DNA of 64,000 bases from Megascapheus bottae (taxonomy: Eukaryota; Chordata; Mammalia; Rodentia; Geomyidae). Of the stretch, positions 32,776 through 44,216 are shown piece after piece; the first letter of the stretch is position 1; every line of letters begins with the position of its first letter. The translations under genes and the position numbers were made by a program. The stretch covers positions 12,260,501 through 12,324,500 of the forward strand of contig JANJXV010000013.1 of assembly GCA_024803745.1 (NCBI GenBank), given 5' to 3'. A model generated the notes under the pieces. It was not told where the DNA came from. It ran no database searches and saw nothing but the letters and a program-made list of their open reading frames with translations.

Positions 32776-34083
32776 AAAATAAACAACTACAAGAAGAAAA
32801 CATAAGCAAAAATGAAAAAGGAATGAAATAGATCAGATAAAGAAAGATTCCAAGATATATTTTAAGTTAAATATAGTACTCAATAAGTATACAAGAAGTA
32901 TAAAATGATACAAATTATGTTGAAAAATAGACCCCCACACAGAATAGTCTAGACGAAACATACAAAGCCAGTAAAATATTTCGTAATAAAGGTTTACTTA
33001 TTATTTGTGAATGCTATTAGTTTGTTAGACTTTCTCTGTCATGGTAAAAGAGTGGGGGTCAGAAGCCAAGGAGGAAGTGAGAAAGCCTGAGGCCTGAGCG
33101 CTAATGGCCTGGTGGGGTTTGAGGTAGTTGTCCTATGTCACACTTACATAACAGCAAGGTTTGCTGCTCTAAAGTGATAGTTCTTGCTTACTGGACCAGA
33201 ATTGGTGCCCTGGTCCAAATACAAGTTCTGCCACTGCCCATTCATCCAGACAAATGATCCTACTTGTCTGCATCTCAGTTCTCTCAACATGCAAAGCAGT
33301 GGGAGCCATGTTGACTCTTGTATTCCCTAGAGGGGGAATGAAGATAAGTTGATAACATTGGAGACAAACTGCTCCACTGGTGACAGAGTTCTAGGACCCA
33401 TGAGTCTTGTTAACAAGCTTGGATTCATCATGGGCAAAGCCCAGGACCATGTCTCCCATCACACCCTGGGAATTTGCTCCCAGCTGACTGGGGAAGCATG
33501 GGATGGGAGGGGGGGTGGTCCCAAGAGAAAGCTAGCCTGAGGCAAGTCTGCAGGGAGGAACACAGGGTTTAATGGGCTGTGGCTCTGCTTCTACCTGAGT
33601 CTTCCCACCAAGGGCAATTGTGATGATGGCACAGAAGACACCCAGCTGGACCAGGCTTGGCATGTGAGTTGGATGGGGAATGAACACCCAGAGCTTGAGT
33701 GGGAGACAGGCTCAGAGAGGCCCAGGAACACACCAGACGTGTGACCCTCCTAGCCCCAGAATCCCCATCCACTGTGCACAGGCTGAGAGGTGCAGTCACC
33801 TGCAGGGGCCTGCAAATCTGGAAGGAGAGCTTCCAGCAGAGGCAAGGCTCATGGCAGCTAGAGATCATGGCACTGCCATTCAAGAGTCTCAGAGGGGGAA
33901 ATTGCAGTTCAGAAAGGGAAAGAAGGTGGTCAAGTCAGAAGGGAAACCACGTCTTTCTGATACCAAAGTTAATCTTTGTTTTTCCATGGGCACAGTGTAG
34001 AGGAGCATTGTGAGAGAAGTGGGGTTCTCTCGGGTTGGGGGTGAAACAGGGAGCAAGGGAGGGAGCAAGAGCCTAACACCTGA
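32774..34083. other. Intergenic, unassigned
   Basis: A MIR relic near 33205. The remainder, including the open frames over 33569-34013 on both strands, has no recognisable homology. Confidence 0.55.
33205..33305 (+). mobile_element. MIR fragment
   Basis: CAAGTTCTGCCACTGCCCAT, then TGCATCTCAGTTCTCTCAAC, resembles the MIR core and 3' part. Confidence 0.45.
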
Positions 34084-34250
34084 TATGGGCAGGGGAGGCT
34101 CACACCCGAAAACCTAGCTACTCAGGAGGCTGAGAACTGAGGATTGCAGTTTGAAGCCAACCCAGGCAGGAAAGTCTGTGAAAAGGTCTCATCTCCAATT
34201 AACTACCCCCCCCCCAAATCCAGAAATAGAGCTGTGACTCATTGGGTAGA
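34084..34250 (+). mobile_element. B1-Geo composite SINE, 3'-truncated
   Basis: AACCTAGCTACTCAGGAGGC head, TCATCTCCAATTAACTACCC linker with a C-run, then the start of a Geo module. Confidence 0.7.
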
Positions 34251-34254
34251 GAAT

Positions 34255-34316
34255 CCGCAGGTCTAGTTCTCCTGAGTAGCTAGAATTACAGGCGCGAGCC
34301 ATCTGTGTCCAGCTCC
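34255..34316 (-). mobile_element. B1-like head fragment
   Basis: CTCCTGAGTAGCTAGAATTA and GGCGCGAGCCATCTGTGTCC, antisense. Confidence 0.55.
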
Positions 34317-35195
34317 TGGCTATAATCTCTTAACAATACTATTAGTAGCCCCCAAATACCCACACACTCTTATGACATGCATTTCTAGCAAAATCATCTC
34401 TCTGAACTACAAAACATAAACAGGATCTTTGAGGCTGCAAAAGCATGAGAGTCTACCTAAAAATTAATTATAAAGCAAAATAGGACTGAAGACATGGCTC
34501 AAGAGAACTATGAAAACAAGGAGAGAAAAAAAAATCAGAACAGTAACTTAGGGAACCATTGTGTTTTAATACCCCTGGAGGTGGGGGCACAGAAGCCTCA
34601 CTTGTTCCGCACTGGTGTGGAGCAGCTGGGCCCATCACTGACTTTCCTGGACTAAGGATGACTTGATGATCCAGTTTTGCTGACTAGTTCTGTGTTCCTG
34701 CTCCTTACTAAGAGATCTTGGGGGACATTCACAATCCATTTCAATGTCTTCCATGTCTCCATCTATACAATAAAAGGGCTCCGACATAACTATTTCATCC
34801 CTAATGGCTCCTTTATTCCTATTTTATAATTCATCAGTAAAATGAGGCAAATTGAGGGACTGCATCTTGCTATTGGGAAGGATGATGGTGCATTATTAAA
34901 TAGAAACAATCAGACTCCATTACTGCCCTGCAGATGCTCCCAGTCTGGTAGAGTCATAGACATATAAATAAACCAGGACAATCTAGAGTGACTGGAATGA
35001 TGACAAAGGGGAAACCTCCAGAGCTCAGAAAAGAGGACCCTGAGCCAGCAAGGAGGAGCAAAGGCATCTCAGGAGGTGACCTTTGAGCTGAGCATTGCAG
35101 GGAAGCATAGACGAGAATGAGTATCTGTCATCAGCAAGAACAGGACAACAAAGATGCAGGAGGACAGGTTTTGAGTGCCAGGCATTAGAATCATG
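34317..35195. other. Intergenic, unassigned
   Basis: A weak MIR-like patch only. Confidence 0.55.
34695..34795 (+). mobile_element. MIR-like fragment
   Basis: GATCTTGGGGGACATTCACA and CATGTCTCCATCTATACAAT, then AAAAGGG, suggest a degenerate MIR. Confidence 0.35.
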
Positions 35196-35450
35196 TATCT
35201 ATTTATTTACTGCTGCTCCCAGGGCTTGTTCTCAGGGCTCTGGAGCTAACCCTGAGCTTTTTTTTTGTTTTCGACATGTTCGATACTAGTGCTCTACCAC
35301 ATGAGCTACAGCTCTACGTCTGGCTTTTTGGTAGTTAACTGGAGTTAAGAATCTCATGGACTTTCCTCCCTAGGCTAGTTTCACACTTCGATCCTCAGAT
35401 CTCAGCCTTGTAGGTAGCTAGGGTTATAGGCATGAAACACCCATGCTATC
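35196..35450 (-). mobile_element. B1-Geo composite SINE
   Basis: Antisense Geo (CAGGGCTTGTTCTCAGGGCT, GAGCTACAGCTCTACGTCTG) and head (GTAGGTAGCTAGGGTTATAG). Confidence 0.7.
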
Positions 35451-35789
35451 CAGGAATTGCAAGATCTTAAGAATCACTAGAATTGAAGATCAAGGATCTG
35501 TATGTGAACATGGACTTTCTCCTAGATCATTAATTCAGAACAATATCCCCATATATGCGAGGAGTTCCCTCCGTGAAAGACCCCAGGTCTATGAGTAGAT
35601 AGAAGTACAAATTTCCCCTCCTGTGACAGGTGAAAAGCCTCAAGAGCAGGGGTTTTGGCCTCTGGGCACTTGTTGCAAGAAGGCAGATGTATTAAACACA
35701 CGAAAATACTTTCTTCCAATTTGAGTCCTGTCTTCTTTCTGTATTGTTCTTGTTTTCGTTGTTTGGAGTTTTTTTTCTTTGCTTTTGTT

Positions 35790-36025
35790 GTTGCTGTTAG
35801 TTGAGAGACTTGAACTCAGAGCCTGGGGTGCTGTCTTTGAGCATTTCTGCTCAAGGATAGTATTCTACCACACTGAGCCACAGCACACCTTCCGGGTTTC
35901 TGGTGATTAACTGGAGATGAATCTTCTAAGAGTTTCCTGCCTGGGCAGGCTTGAAACTGTAATCTTCAGATCTCAGCTTCCTGAGTAGTTAAGATTATAT
36001 AGCCATGAACCACCAGCACCTGACT
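35790..36025 (-). mobile_element. B1-Geo composite SINE
   Basis: Antisense Geo (GACTTGAACTCAGAGCCTGG) and head (CTTCCTGAGTAGTTAAGATT, GAACCACCAGCACCTGAC). Confidence 0.75.
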
Positions 36026-36310
36026 AAAAAAATTCTTTTTATTGTCAGGATAATGTATAGAGGGGTTATAGTTACATTCGTCGGGTAGTAGGTGCGTTAC
36101 TTCTCGCATAACACTTCTCATGTTGTTGTCCCCAAATTTTAAAATTATTATCTTTAAGTAGTTGTACAAAGAAGTGCTATTTAGCAAATAAGTTTATGAA
36201 TATCTTGAACAATGTCACCTCTTTGAACATTCTCACCTCCCTACCCCTTCACTCACTCTTCTTAATTATATATACACTGGATTCTTGTCTGTATTTCCCC
36301 TCCTCTTCAT
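36026..36310. repeat. Unnamed dispersed repeat, copy 1
   Basis: TTTTTATTGTCAGGATAATG, AGAGGGGTTATAGTTACATT and CGTCGGGTAGTAGG are mirrored by the segment at 45360-45590. The element class is not recognised. Confidence 0.45.
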
Positions 36311-36346
36311 TCGTCTATCCCAGCCCTTGCTAATACCTGATTCCTG

Positions 36347-36515
36347 CCCACGCTGGATAGCTAGGATTATAAGCCTGAGTCACCAGTGACCAGCACCAAG
36401 CGTTTTGATGGGTATTTTGTAGAAAGAATCCTGGGAATTTTTCTGATTTGTAATTATTTGTCTCCAAATCTCAGTCTCCTGAGAAGCTAGGATTATATAC
36501 ATGAGCCACTGACAC
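36347..36515 (-). mobile_element. Two B1-like head fragments
   Basis: GGATAGCTAGGATTATAAGC (36352) and TCTCAGTCTCCTGAGAAGCT (36467), both antisense heads, with unrelated sequence between. Confidence 0.5.
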
Positions 36516-36529
36516 TTTCTTTTCTTGAT

Positions 36530-36574
36530 AGATCCTCCCCCCCTTTCTCTCTCCCTCCCTCTCTCTCTCTCTCA
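36530..36574. repeat. Polypyrimidine tract
   Basis: CCCCCCTTTCTCTCTCC, then (TC)n. Confidence 0.9.
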
Positions 36575-36802
36575 TTGTTATGTTGGCCCTGGAGCTTGAA
36601 CTCAGGCTCTAGGTGCTGCCCTGAGTTATTTTTGCTCAAGGCTAGTGCTCTACCAATTAAGTCACCATTCCACTTCGGACTTTTTGCTAGTTAATTGAGG
36701 ATAAGATTCTCAGACTTTCTGCCTGGCTGGCATTGAACCATGTTCAGATCTCAGTCTCCTGACTTTGTTAGGCTTACAAGCATGAGCCATGGACACCCAG
36801 CT
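36575..36802 (-). mobile_element. B1-Geo composite SINE
   Basis: Antisense Geo (GGAGCTTGAACTCAGGCTCT) and head (CAGTCTCCTGACTTTGTTAG, GAGCCATGGACACCCAGCTC). Confidence 0.72.
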
Positions 36803-38596
36803 CAAATTCCTTATTTTTAAATTCTATTTTGTCAGTATTCTCCTCTATAACATATAAAAGAGTTACACTGAAGTCATCATTTGATAGCTCAGATATCCTA
36901 GATCACTGTATATCTACTATTACTGTATTTTCTTATTGATTATTTTGTCCTTTTTCATATATAATAATTTTGATTATAGATGGAACATTATTTGTAATAG
37001 ATTCACAGAGGCCCTCAAGGACTATCTTACCGGATAAACTTCTTTTTTCCTTTCTAGGCACAATAGAGTAAGGGGCTGATTACCTGGAGCCAGTTGAATA
37101 CTCAAATTGTGTGATGGCTCCATTTCTGTTATAATAGGATTGAGCCTAACACTGGTTTGTGTTCCTGTTCCCAACATATAGCTTTCCAGGTTCTGAATCA
37201 ATAACCTAACTGATCCCTGACTCCTTGATAAGGAAGACTACGGAAGACTGTGGGAAATATGTTTCTTCCTCTCCAAGGGTTTCACTAGGTCTCTAAACCA
37301 CCCTCTCCACTCCTGTCCATTCCTGCCTACACATACAGCTTTAAATGTTTGGGAAGTATTAGAGGAAAAGATCAATAGATGTCTGAGGCAAGCCCTCCCC
37401 TCTAGTCCTGTAAGCATGTATGGCACTTGGGAAGCCTCAGCCTGTCTTTTAGTAGCCATCAATGGGAGTTAGAGATGTGGCTCAGTTGGTAGAGTGCTAG
37501 CCAATGAGTAAAAATGCATCAGGTACCAAATTCAAGTCCTGGTCTTGGCTCAACAAAAATAATAAAACAGGAGCTCTCAACTTAGCTTTTTCACCTCCAT
37601 TGCTGAACCCCAGAGTCCAGCTATCCCATGGGGGAAGATTTGTCATATGGTTAGATACTTGAACATTTGAAGCTATTTTGTGAGTCCTTTTTGACTGACA
37701 AAAGGCCTGCTTATTTCTTTCTCATCTGTCTTCATATAAGTAACTCCAAGCCACAGGGTAACCCCCTGAGAGAGGAAAAGAGCTGGTGATTGTTAGCTTA
37801 CTTTGGAGGGTTCACTCTATCATTGGGGTTCAATTTCTTCTTGTTTGTATTGCACTTAGGTTTCTCTAGTTGGTTATAAAATGTGATTTGTGCAATTGAT
37901 CCAGGCTCTCTTGGTTACAACGATGGATGTGTTGGGCCATCAGGGCTATTACCTGGTAATAGCCTATTCAAGAGTGGAAGTCCAGACACCCAGCTCAAAT
38001 GGAGCCAAGAAGAGCCTCAAGTCAAGGAATACAAGAGAGGAAGAAGCTTAATTGTGTGATCAACAACGTATTACAGAGAACCTTGGAGAAAGAAAATACA
38101 TCAAAGCCATACAGTGGGACTTGGAGTGAGTGCAAAAGTATAGACACAAGCTTAAGAAGGTGATTTAAGAGAACTCATAACCCAAGTCCCACAGTGTGGA
38201 AGAAATGATAGGAAATAAAAGCATTATTTCCATAATTCAATAATCCACTGTTTAAATGTGATTTTCCCAGAAGAGTCTAAGAAGTTGGGAACCTTGCCTG
38301 TCTTCCCCACTGTCACCATGATCACTAAACACAGCATAAAGACTTCAATTAATTGGGTTACTAATTAATTGGTATTTGACCAATTATAAATTCCTAATTC
38401 ACTTGATAGTGGAAGTCATTACCAGAGGCCCTCACCAGTCCTCTAGAACTGGTTGCTAATAATTACGCTCATGGAGACTGTCCAGTAAACACTATGGAGT
38501 TATCGTTATGGAATCCTTTCCTGCTCTGGTTTCCAGAGGTTCTTAGCATGTCCATGTTCCAGCCACCCATTTCACAGAATCCCACTCTGCCTCACT
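36803..38596. other. 5' flank of receptor copy A
   Basis: AT-rich. 36830-37000 may be an old L1 piece. The ID/Geo SINE at 37466 is the only clear element. Receptor genes of this class usually have a noncoding 5' exon and promoter a few kb upstream; neither is identifiable here. Confidence 0.45.
37466..37571 (+). mobile_element. ID/Geo-type SINE monomer
   Basis: GAGATGTGGCTCAGTTGGTA, GAGTGCTAGCCAATGAGTAA, AAATTCAAGTCCTGG and an A-rich end. About 1 kb upstream of receptor copy A. Confidence 0.55.
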
Positions 38597-39553
38597 ATGG
38601 AGCTTCCTACCTGTAACGGATCAGGAGACAGCGCACCTGTTTTCTACCTGGTGGGCATCCCTTCTCTGCCAGAGTCCTTCTTCCTGCCCGTGTTTGTTGT
38701 TTTTCTCCTCTTCTACGTTCTCATCCTCATGGGCAATGCCCTGATCCTGGTGGCCGTGGTGGCAGAGCCCAGCCTCCACAAGCCCATGTACTTCTTCCTC
38801 ATCAACCTCTCAGCCCTGGACATCCTATTCACCACCACCACCGTCCCCAAGATGCTGTCCCTATTTCTCCTGAGAGACCACTTCCTGCGTTTCCCTGCCT
38901 GTTTATTGCAGATGTACCTGTTCCAAAGCTTTACATGTGCAGAAGCCTTCATCCTGGTGGTCATGGCCTATGACCGCTATGTGGCTATCTGCCGCCCACT
39001 GCACTACCCGGTCCATATGACCCCACAGACCAACGCTGCACTGGCCGCCAGTGCCTGGCTCACTGCCCTCCTGCTGCCCATCCCAGCAGTGGTGCAGACC
39101 TCCCAGATGGCCTACAACAACATTGCCTACATCTACCACTGCTTCTGTGACCACTTTGCCCTAGTCCAGTCTTCCTGCTCAGACACCAGCGCACAGACCC
39201 TCATGGGCTTCTGCATCGCCATGGTGGTGTCTTTCCTCCCCCTCCTCCTGGTGCTGCTCTCCTATGCCCGCATCCTGGCCTCTGTGCTTCGCATCAACTC
39301 CAGAGAAGGTCGTTCAAAAGCCTTCTCCACCTGTAGCTCCCACCTTCTGGTGGTGGGCACCTACTACTCATCCATTGTTGTGGCCTATGTCGCCTACAAG
39401 GCTGACCTGCCCCTCGATTTCCATGTCATGGGCAATGTGGCTTATGCGATTCTCACACCAATCCTTAACCCCCTCATCTACACGCTCAGGAACAAGGATG
39501 TCAAGACAGCCATCACCAAAATTGTATATCTCAAAACCGAGGCTGTGACGTGA
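38597..39553 (+). CDS. Or2at4: Olfactory receptor, OR2AT4-like, copy A (intact, single exon)
   Basis: This uninterrupted 318-residue class A GPCR odorant receptor would act in the plasma membrane of olfactory neurons. Seen in the protein: N-glycosylation site N7-G-S; GN in TM1 (46-47); KPMYFFL (62-68) entering TM2; VPKML (83-87); MAYDRYVAIC (123-132) ending TM3; RPLHYP (133-138); conserved cysteines 102 and 184; SYARIL (222-227) in TM5; KAFSTCSSHL (241-250) in TM6; and NPLIY (291-295) in TM7, followed by a short tail. Length and sequence match recalled human OR2AT4 (320 residues), reported to respond to the sandalwood odorant Sandalore. The ATG follows CTCACT and aligns with the family start. 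Relative to copy B it differs in short blocks (LRDHFLRF at 92-99, CDHFALVQSS at 184-193). Any 5' noncoding exon cannot be placed. Confidence 0.95.
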   Translation: MELPTCNGSGDSAPVFYLVGIPSLPESFFLPVFVVFLLFYVLILMGNALILVAVVAEPSLHKPMYFFLINLSALDILFTTTTVPKMLSLFLLRDHFLRFPACLLQMYLFQSFTCAEAFILVVMAYDRYVAICRPLHYPVHMTPQTNAALAASAWLTALLLPIPAVVQTSQMAYNNIAYIYHCFCDHFALVQSSCSDTSAQTLMGFCIAMVVSFLPLLLVLLSYARILASVLRINSREGRSKAFSTCSSHLLVVGTYYSSIVVAYVAYKADLPLDFHVMGNVAYAILTPILNPLIYTLRNKDVKTAITKIVYLKTEAVT

Positions 39554-39565
39554 GTGTTGGCTATT

Positions 39566-39656
39566 CTTTTCTTTTGTTGTGAGATCCGAACTTGAACTTG
39601 ATACCTAATGCGTTGCTTGTTGACTGCTGTTACCCTTGAGTCATGACTTCAACCCC
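39566..39656 (-). mobile_element. ID/Geo-type SINE in the 3' flank of receptor copy A
   Basis: GTGAGATCCGAACTTGAACT, CCTTGAGTCATGACTTCAAC, CCC, antisense. It starts about a dozen bases after the stop codon. Confidence 0.5.
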
Positions 39657-39987
39657 AATGTGAGAGCTGCTGTGTAGCCATTTCTGTTCCTAGGATGCCA
39701 AGTAATAATGCTCAGCTTAGAGGAAGATGTTCTAAGTGGTACATTCTCAGAGTGGAAATTTAGCTCATAGTGCTGGATGACTAATTTAATAGACATAAAT
39801 TAGTAAAAATAAAAAAAATTCAATTGAGTATGAAGCGCAAACAGTGATTGCCATATTTGGTCCAGGACTTTCCTCCTGTCCCAATGGAACAATCGGGATA
39901 ATTAATAATAATGGAATAATCTTTTGTTACTTTATTTTAAACTGATATTTAAATAGTCATACACAGGGGTTTCATTAAACATATTAA

Positions 39988-40004
39988 TTTATATATATAT
40001 ATAT
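39988..40004. repeat. (TA)n tract
   Basis: At the 3' end of a minus-strand B1-Geo SINE. Confidence 0.88.
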
Positions 40005-40234
40005 TCTTTTTGGTCAGTCGTGGGACTTAAATTCTGGGCCTGGCATTATCCCTGAGCTCTTCAGCTCAAGGCTGCTGCTTTACCCCTTGAGCCACAGCAC
40101 CACTTCCAGTTTTCTGGTGGTTAATTGGAGATAAAAGTTTCATGGACTTTAGTGCCCAGACTGGCTTTCAACCATGATCCTCAGATCTCAGCCTGAGTAG
40201 CTAGGATTACAGGCATTAGCCACCACACCCGGCT
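40005..40234 (-). mobile_element. B1-Geo composite SINE
   Basis: Antisense: CAGTCGTGGGACTTAAATTC, CCAGTTTTCTGGTGGTTAAT, GAGTAGCTAGGATTACAGGC. Close to the copy at 60360-60572, which suggests one subfamily. Confidence 0.8.
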
Positions 40235-41732
40235 TGTTATATTTTTAGACATTTCTTATTTTAAAAAAATGGGATTGTTCTACAGTAATCAAGAGAGTAT
40301 AGAGTTGGCATAACAATAGAAATATAAGTTAATGGAACAAAGTAAGTTCAGAAAACTGAGACACACAGAAATATTCAAAGAAAGGATTGAAAAACTGCTG
40401 GGATGAGTGAAAGGTATCTTTTCCCCCTAAGATTCCCTTTTGTTTGGTTATCCCTCTCTTTTTCATTGCAATCCAACTGAAGATATAGCCTCCTAAGCAA
40501 AAAAAAGAGTACAAATGAGTCTGTCCAATGAGAGAATTGAGAAGTAGAGCAAAATGTATTTCAGGTGCACTCACTGTGTCCTGTTCTCAACTCTTCCAAC
40601 CCTTCCTGGATATCCACATTACAGCTGTCAGATTCTCAGTGAAGGAATCAGCGTTGCTTGTGGAAGAGCACTTGGAAAATGAACTCAGTGCATTTTTATA
40701 GTGTATATCAGCCACTGGACTGGTCAGTCTTCCTCCTACAGTATGGCATGGCCAATCTAGCTGGGAACCTACTTCCAGTCCACTAACCTAGTATTGGAGG
40801 TCTTCAAACCAGATTCTATAAGAAGTAATCAACCTCTAGCTGAATCCTCCATTTTTTCATTGGTTCATTCATTTGATTAATTGTGGTCTTGCCTCATCTT
40901 TTTTTGATTAGGTACTGGGAGCTGAATTTTTTTTTAAATTAAAGCTCTGGTTAATTTCTGTCTTCCTCCACAAAGTGTTACATTTTGCCAGATAATAGTA
41001 CCAGTGATCATCTTTGTTGTACATTGGTTTTAAGTTGAATTCTGACTCATGTGTTTCCATTTTGTTTTTACTTATGAGATTTAGCCCTTATTACTGGACT
41101 CGAGTATTTGCGGGGTCTCAAGTGAAATTCCTTCTATTCGGATGAGGGTACATACCAACCCTTACAACATCATGTGGCTGTTCAAATATTTTGGAAGCTC
41201 TTAAACTTCCAAGCTGCAGCATTCTTTGGGGTTCCTCAAATGAACTTTGTCTTTGCATGCCTAAAATCAGTCTGTGACTCGAAGGGAAATTATACTTCTA
41301 GTTTAGTGCCTTTTTCTTCTGTATTCTCCTCTCTATAAGTTTGCTGTTAACTTTCAATCACTTTGCCACTCAACTTCCAATTTAGGTCTCTTTAGCCCAG
41401 TAGGATCTTCATTTTGTATTTGAGTTTTAGTCTCCATCCTACAAGCTAAGAAGTGCCATTGATAAGAAAGTTGAGGTCCTAGAACTCAGCCTCCGTGCCT
41501 CCCTTAGCTCAACATTCAGTTGACAGTGGTTCAAGGCCCATGACTTGTTATTCTTCAAATTACTTGACTAGTACTGGTACATTTTTTTCTTCAATTTTTA
41601 TAGTTGTTTTTGGTAGGAAGTTTAATCCTAGGTAAGCAATACTATCATAGGCCAAACTTAAAAATCTAATTGAATTTCTGAGGCAGCACACATCGTAGGC
41701 TTAGATTTTAGAACAAAACTATGTTCTCTTCT

Positions 41733-41929
41733 TTTTTTTTTTTTGCCAATCATGGGCTTGAGCTCAGGGCCTGAGCAATGTCCTTGGACTTTCTCAAGGT
41801 TAGTGCTCTACCACTTGAGCCTCAGCACCATTTCTGGCTTTTTTCTATGTATGTGGTACCGAGGAATTGAACCGGGGTCTTTGTGCATGCTAGGCAAGCA
41901 CTCTACCACTAGGCCAAACTCCCGGCCCC
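41733..41929 (-). mobile_element. IDL-Geo SINE with clear target duplication
   Basis: Antisense dimer with a T-run tail. The 16-nt duplication AACTATGTTCTCTTCT lies at 41717-41732 and 41930-41945. Confidence 0.92.
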
Positions 41930-41945
41930 AACTATGTTCTCTTCT

Positions 41946-43544
41946 ATAGAAATGTATTCTCCACCTAAGAAATGGTTCTTGGCCCCGCTGTAGTTTTAAT
42001 GTATGAATGAAGGGTCTCTCTTATGAATTGGTTATGAATTTGAACACACAAAAAATACAAAATGGACTTGAAAAGAGACATCCCCTCATCAAGTGGAAGT
42101 GATAAATGGTATATTAGGCTCAAGGACACCTTTGAGTGACAAGTAAGTAGTGTGAGCAAGAGCTTCAGACACCAGTGACTCAGTTTTGCTGCTTTAATGT
42201 TTGCCATTAACTCTAACATACAGCCATCAGGAAAATGCCTTCTAATCAATTCTCTCAGGAAAATAACATTCCGGCCTTGAATTATAAATATTTTTTAAAT
42301 GTACTGGAAGCACTCAAGAGTGGACTGCTGCAGCATGGCAGCTTCACTGGGAAGGAGAATCCTCCATAAAGTAAAGAAACCCTCTCAGTGGGCAGAACCC
42401 ATGGCAGTGTCTCTGGCTTTTCACCTAAGTTCATCTTACCTGGAAACTGAAATGGAAAGAAGTATGCAAGCTTAGGTGCAATGGTTAATGGATTTGCAAC
42501 AATATCCGGGAGGAAGGCTAGAGGATTGGTAAGGTAGGAATGGGGGTTATACATAGTTCATCAAGGCTTCTGCAACTTACCTAACAATTCCAGCAACCAA
42601 GACCAGTCTTGAGCTCATGTGAAGACCTGTTGCTCAAGGAAACAAATTAGCTACTGATGGGAGGCAGGTGGATGGTCTTTGTCATCATCAAGTTGGAACC
42701 GGTTTGTGTTTATTGGAATAGAAACTTATTCTGGTTATATATTTGACCTTATTGCCTACAGTGTTTCTACTAGCATCACCTTCTATGTAACTAATAAATG
42801 CCTTATGTGAGAGTCACATCTTATTGCTGGAGCAAAATATCTGAGTTGATTTCAACCCAAGTTTGCTGGGCCCCATTTCTATGGGCTTGTGTTGAGGACG
42901 TACGTCATGGTGACAAGCACGTTGCGGAGCTCAGCTCTGTACTTCAGGGAGCTAGGAAGCAGAAGTGGGGAGAGAAGGGACAAGGCACTCTTTCAGGATC
43001 TCTCTAGTGACTTACTTACTTCAGTGAAGCCGTATGTCCTGGTTTCCACCATACCCCAACAATGTCATTGAACTATCCATAGCCACTGATGAGGCTACAG
43101 CCTTTATGATTCAACCACTTCCCCAAAACACAAGATCTGGCAATCAGAACCTTGAGGGATAAATCAGATTCAGAACCAAACAGCTATTCATCATGAGAGC
43201 CCATTTGATCTTACTGTTGACAAAGAAACTGAATTCACAGCAAAAGAAATGGAGCCATCAGTCTTGTACATTTAGGAGTCACCGATCCATCATCATTTAG
43301 AAGCAGGCAGCCCACACAAATGGAAAAATAACTGAAGACTCAGTTCAGGGTGCTGGATAAATGGCAACACCTATCAAGGTGTAGGTGCTGCCCAACCAGC
43401 CTGAAATACATAGTTCTAACCAGCAGCCAATGCATAAAGCAAAGCACATGGCCACATGACAGGCCCAGAACATACAGGTCTGCAGAACAAGGGAGAAGCA
43501 GCATGGCCTCCCCTCACTCACCCCAAGAACCCATCTTCAAAACA
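41946..43544. other. Intergenic between receptor copies, unassigned
   Basis: No repeat or gene recognised. Confidence 0.5.
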
Positions 43545-43720
43545 CTTGGCTGGGCACTGGTGGCTCATGCCTGTACTCCTAGCCACTCAGGTGGCTGAGA
43601 TCTGACGATGGTGGTTCAAGACTATCCAGGCAGGAAAGTTCGTGAGACTCTTATCTGTAGTAAACGACTCAGAAAAAGCCTCAAGTGGTAGAATGAGAGC
43701 CTTGAACACAGAGAGAACAA
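43545..43720 (+). mobile_element. B1-Geo composite SINE, internally deleted
   Basis: GGCTGGGCACTGGTGGCTCA head is intact. The Geo module is shortened (CCTCAAGTGGTAGAATGAGA). Confidence 0.75.
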
Positions 43721-43780
43721 CAACAAACAAACAAAACAAAATTAAAAGCCCCACAACTTCCTTCCCCTCAACTTTGCTTT

Positions 43781-43992
43781 TTTTTTTTTTTTTGACAGTC
43801 CTGGGGCTTGAACTCAGGGTCTGAGTGTACTATCCTTGGGCTTTCTCAAGGCTAAAGCTCTTCCACTTGAGCAACAGCACCACTTACGTTTTTGTTTTTG
43901 TTTTTTTTTTCTATATAGGTGGTATCAAGGAATCAAACAGGGGTCTTCATGCATGCGAGGCAAGCACTGTACCACTAGGCCAAATTCCCAGT
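43781..43992 (-). mobile_element. IDL-Geo SINE with clear target duplication
   Basis: Antisense dimer. The duplication CCCTCAACTTTGCTTT lies at 43765-43780 and 43993-44008. Confidence 0.9.
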
Positions 43993-44008
43993 CCCTCAAC
44001 TTTGCTTT

Positions 44009-44216
44009 CATTTATTTTTTATGCTAATATTGGGGCTTGAACTCAGGACTTGGATACTGTCCCTGAGATCTTTTGCTTAATTCTAGTGCTCTATTTTGAG
44101 CCACAGATCCACTTTCAGTATTTTGTAGTTAGTTGGAGATAAAATTTTCTTGGACTTTTACTGGCTGGGCTGGTTTTGAACTTGGATTCTCAGATCTCAG
44201 CCTCCTAGAGCCACCA
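44009..44216 (-). mobile_element. B1-Geo composite SINE
   Basis: Antisense Geo (TTGGGGCTTGAACTCAGGAC) and head (CTCAGATCTCAGCCTCCTAG). Confidence 0.75.

Larger units (their letters stand above)
39657..41716. other. 3' flank of receptor copy A
   Basis: Outside the SINE at 40005-40234 the sequence is AT-rich and unassigned. Candidate polyadenylation sites are too many to choose from. Confidence 0.5.
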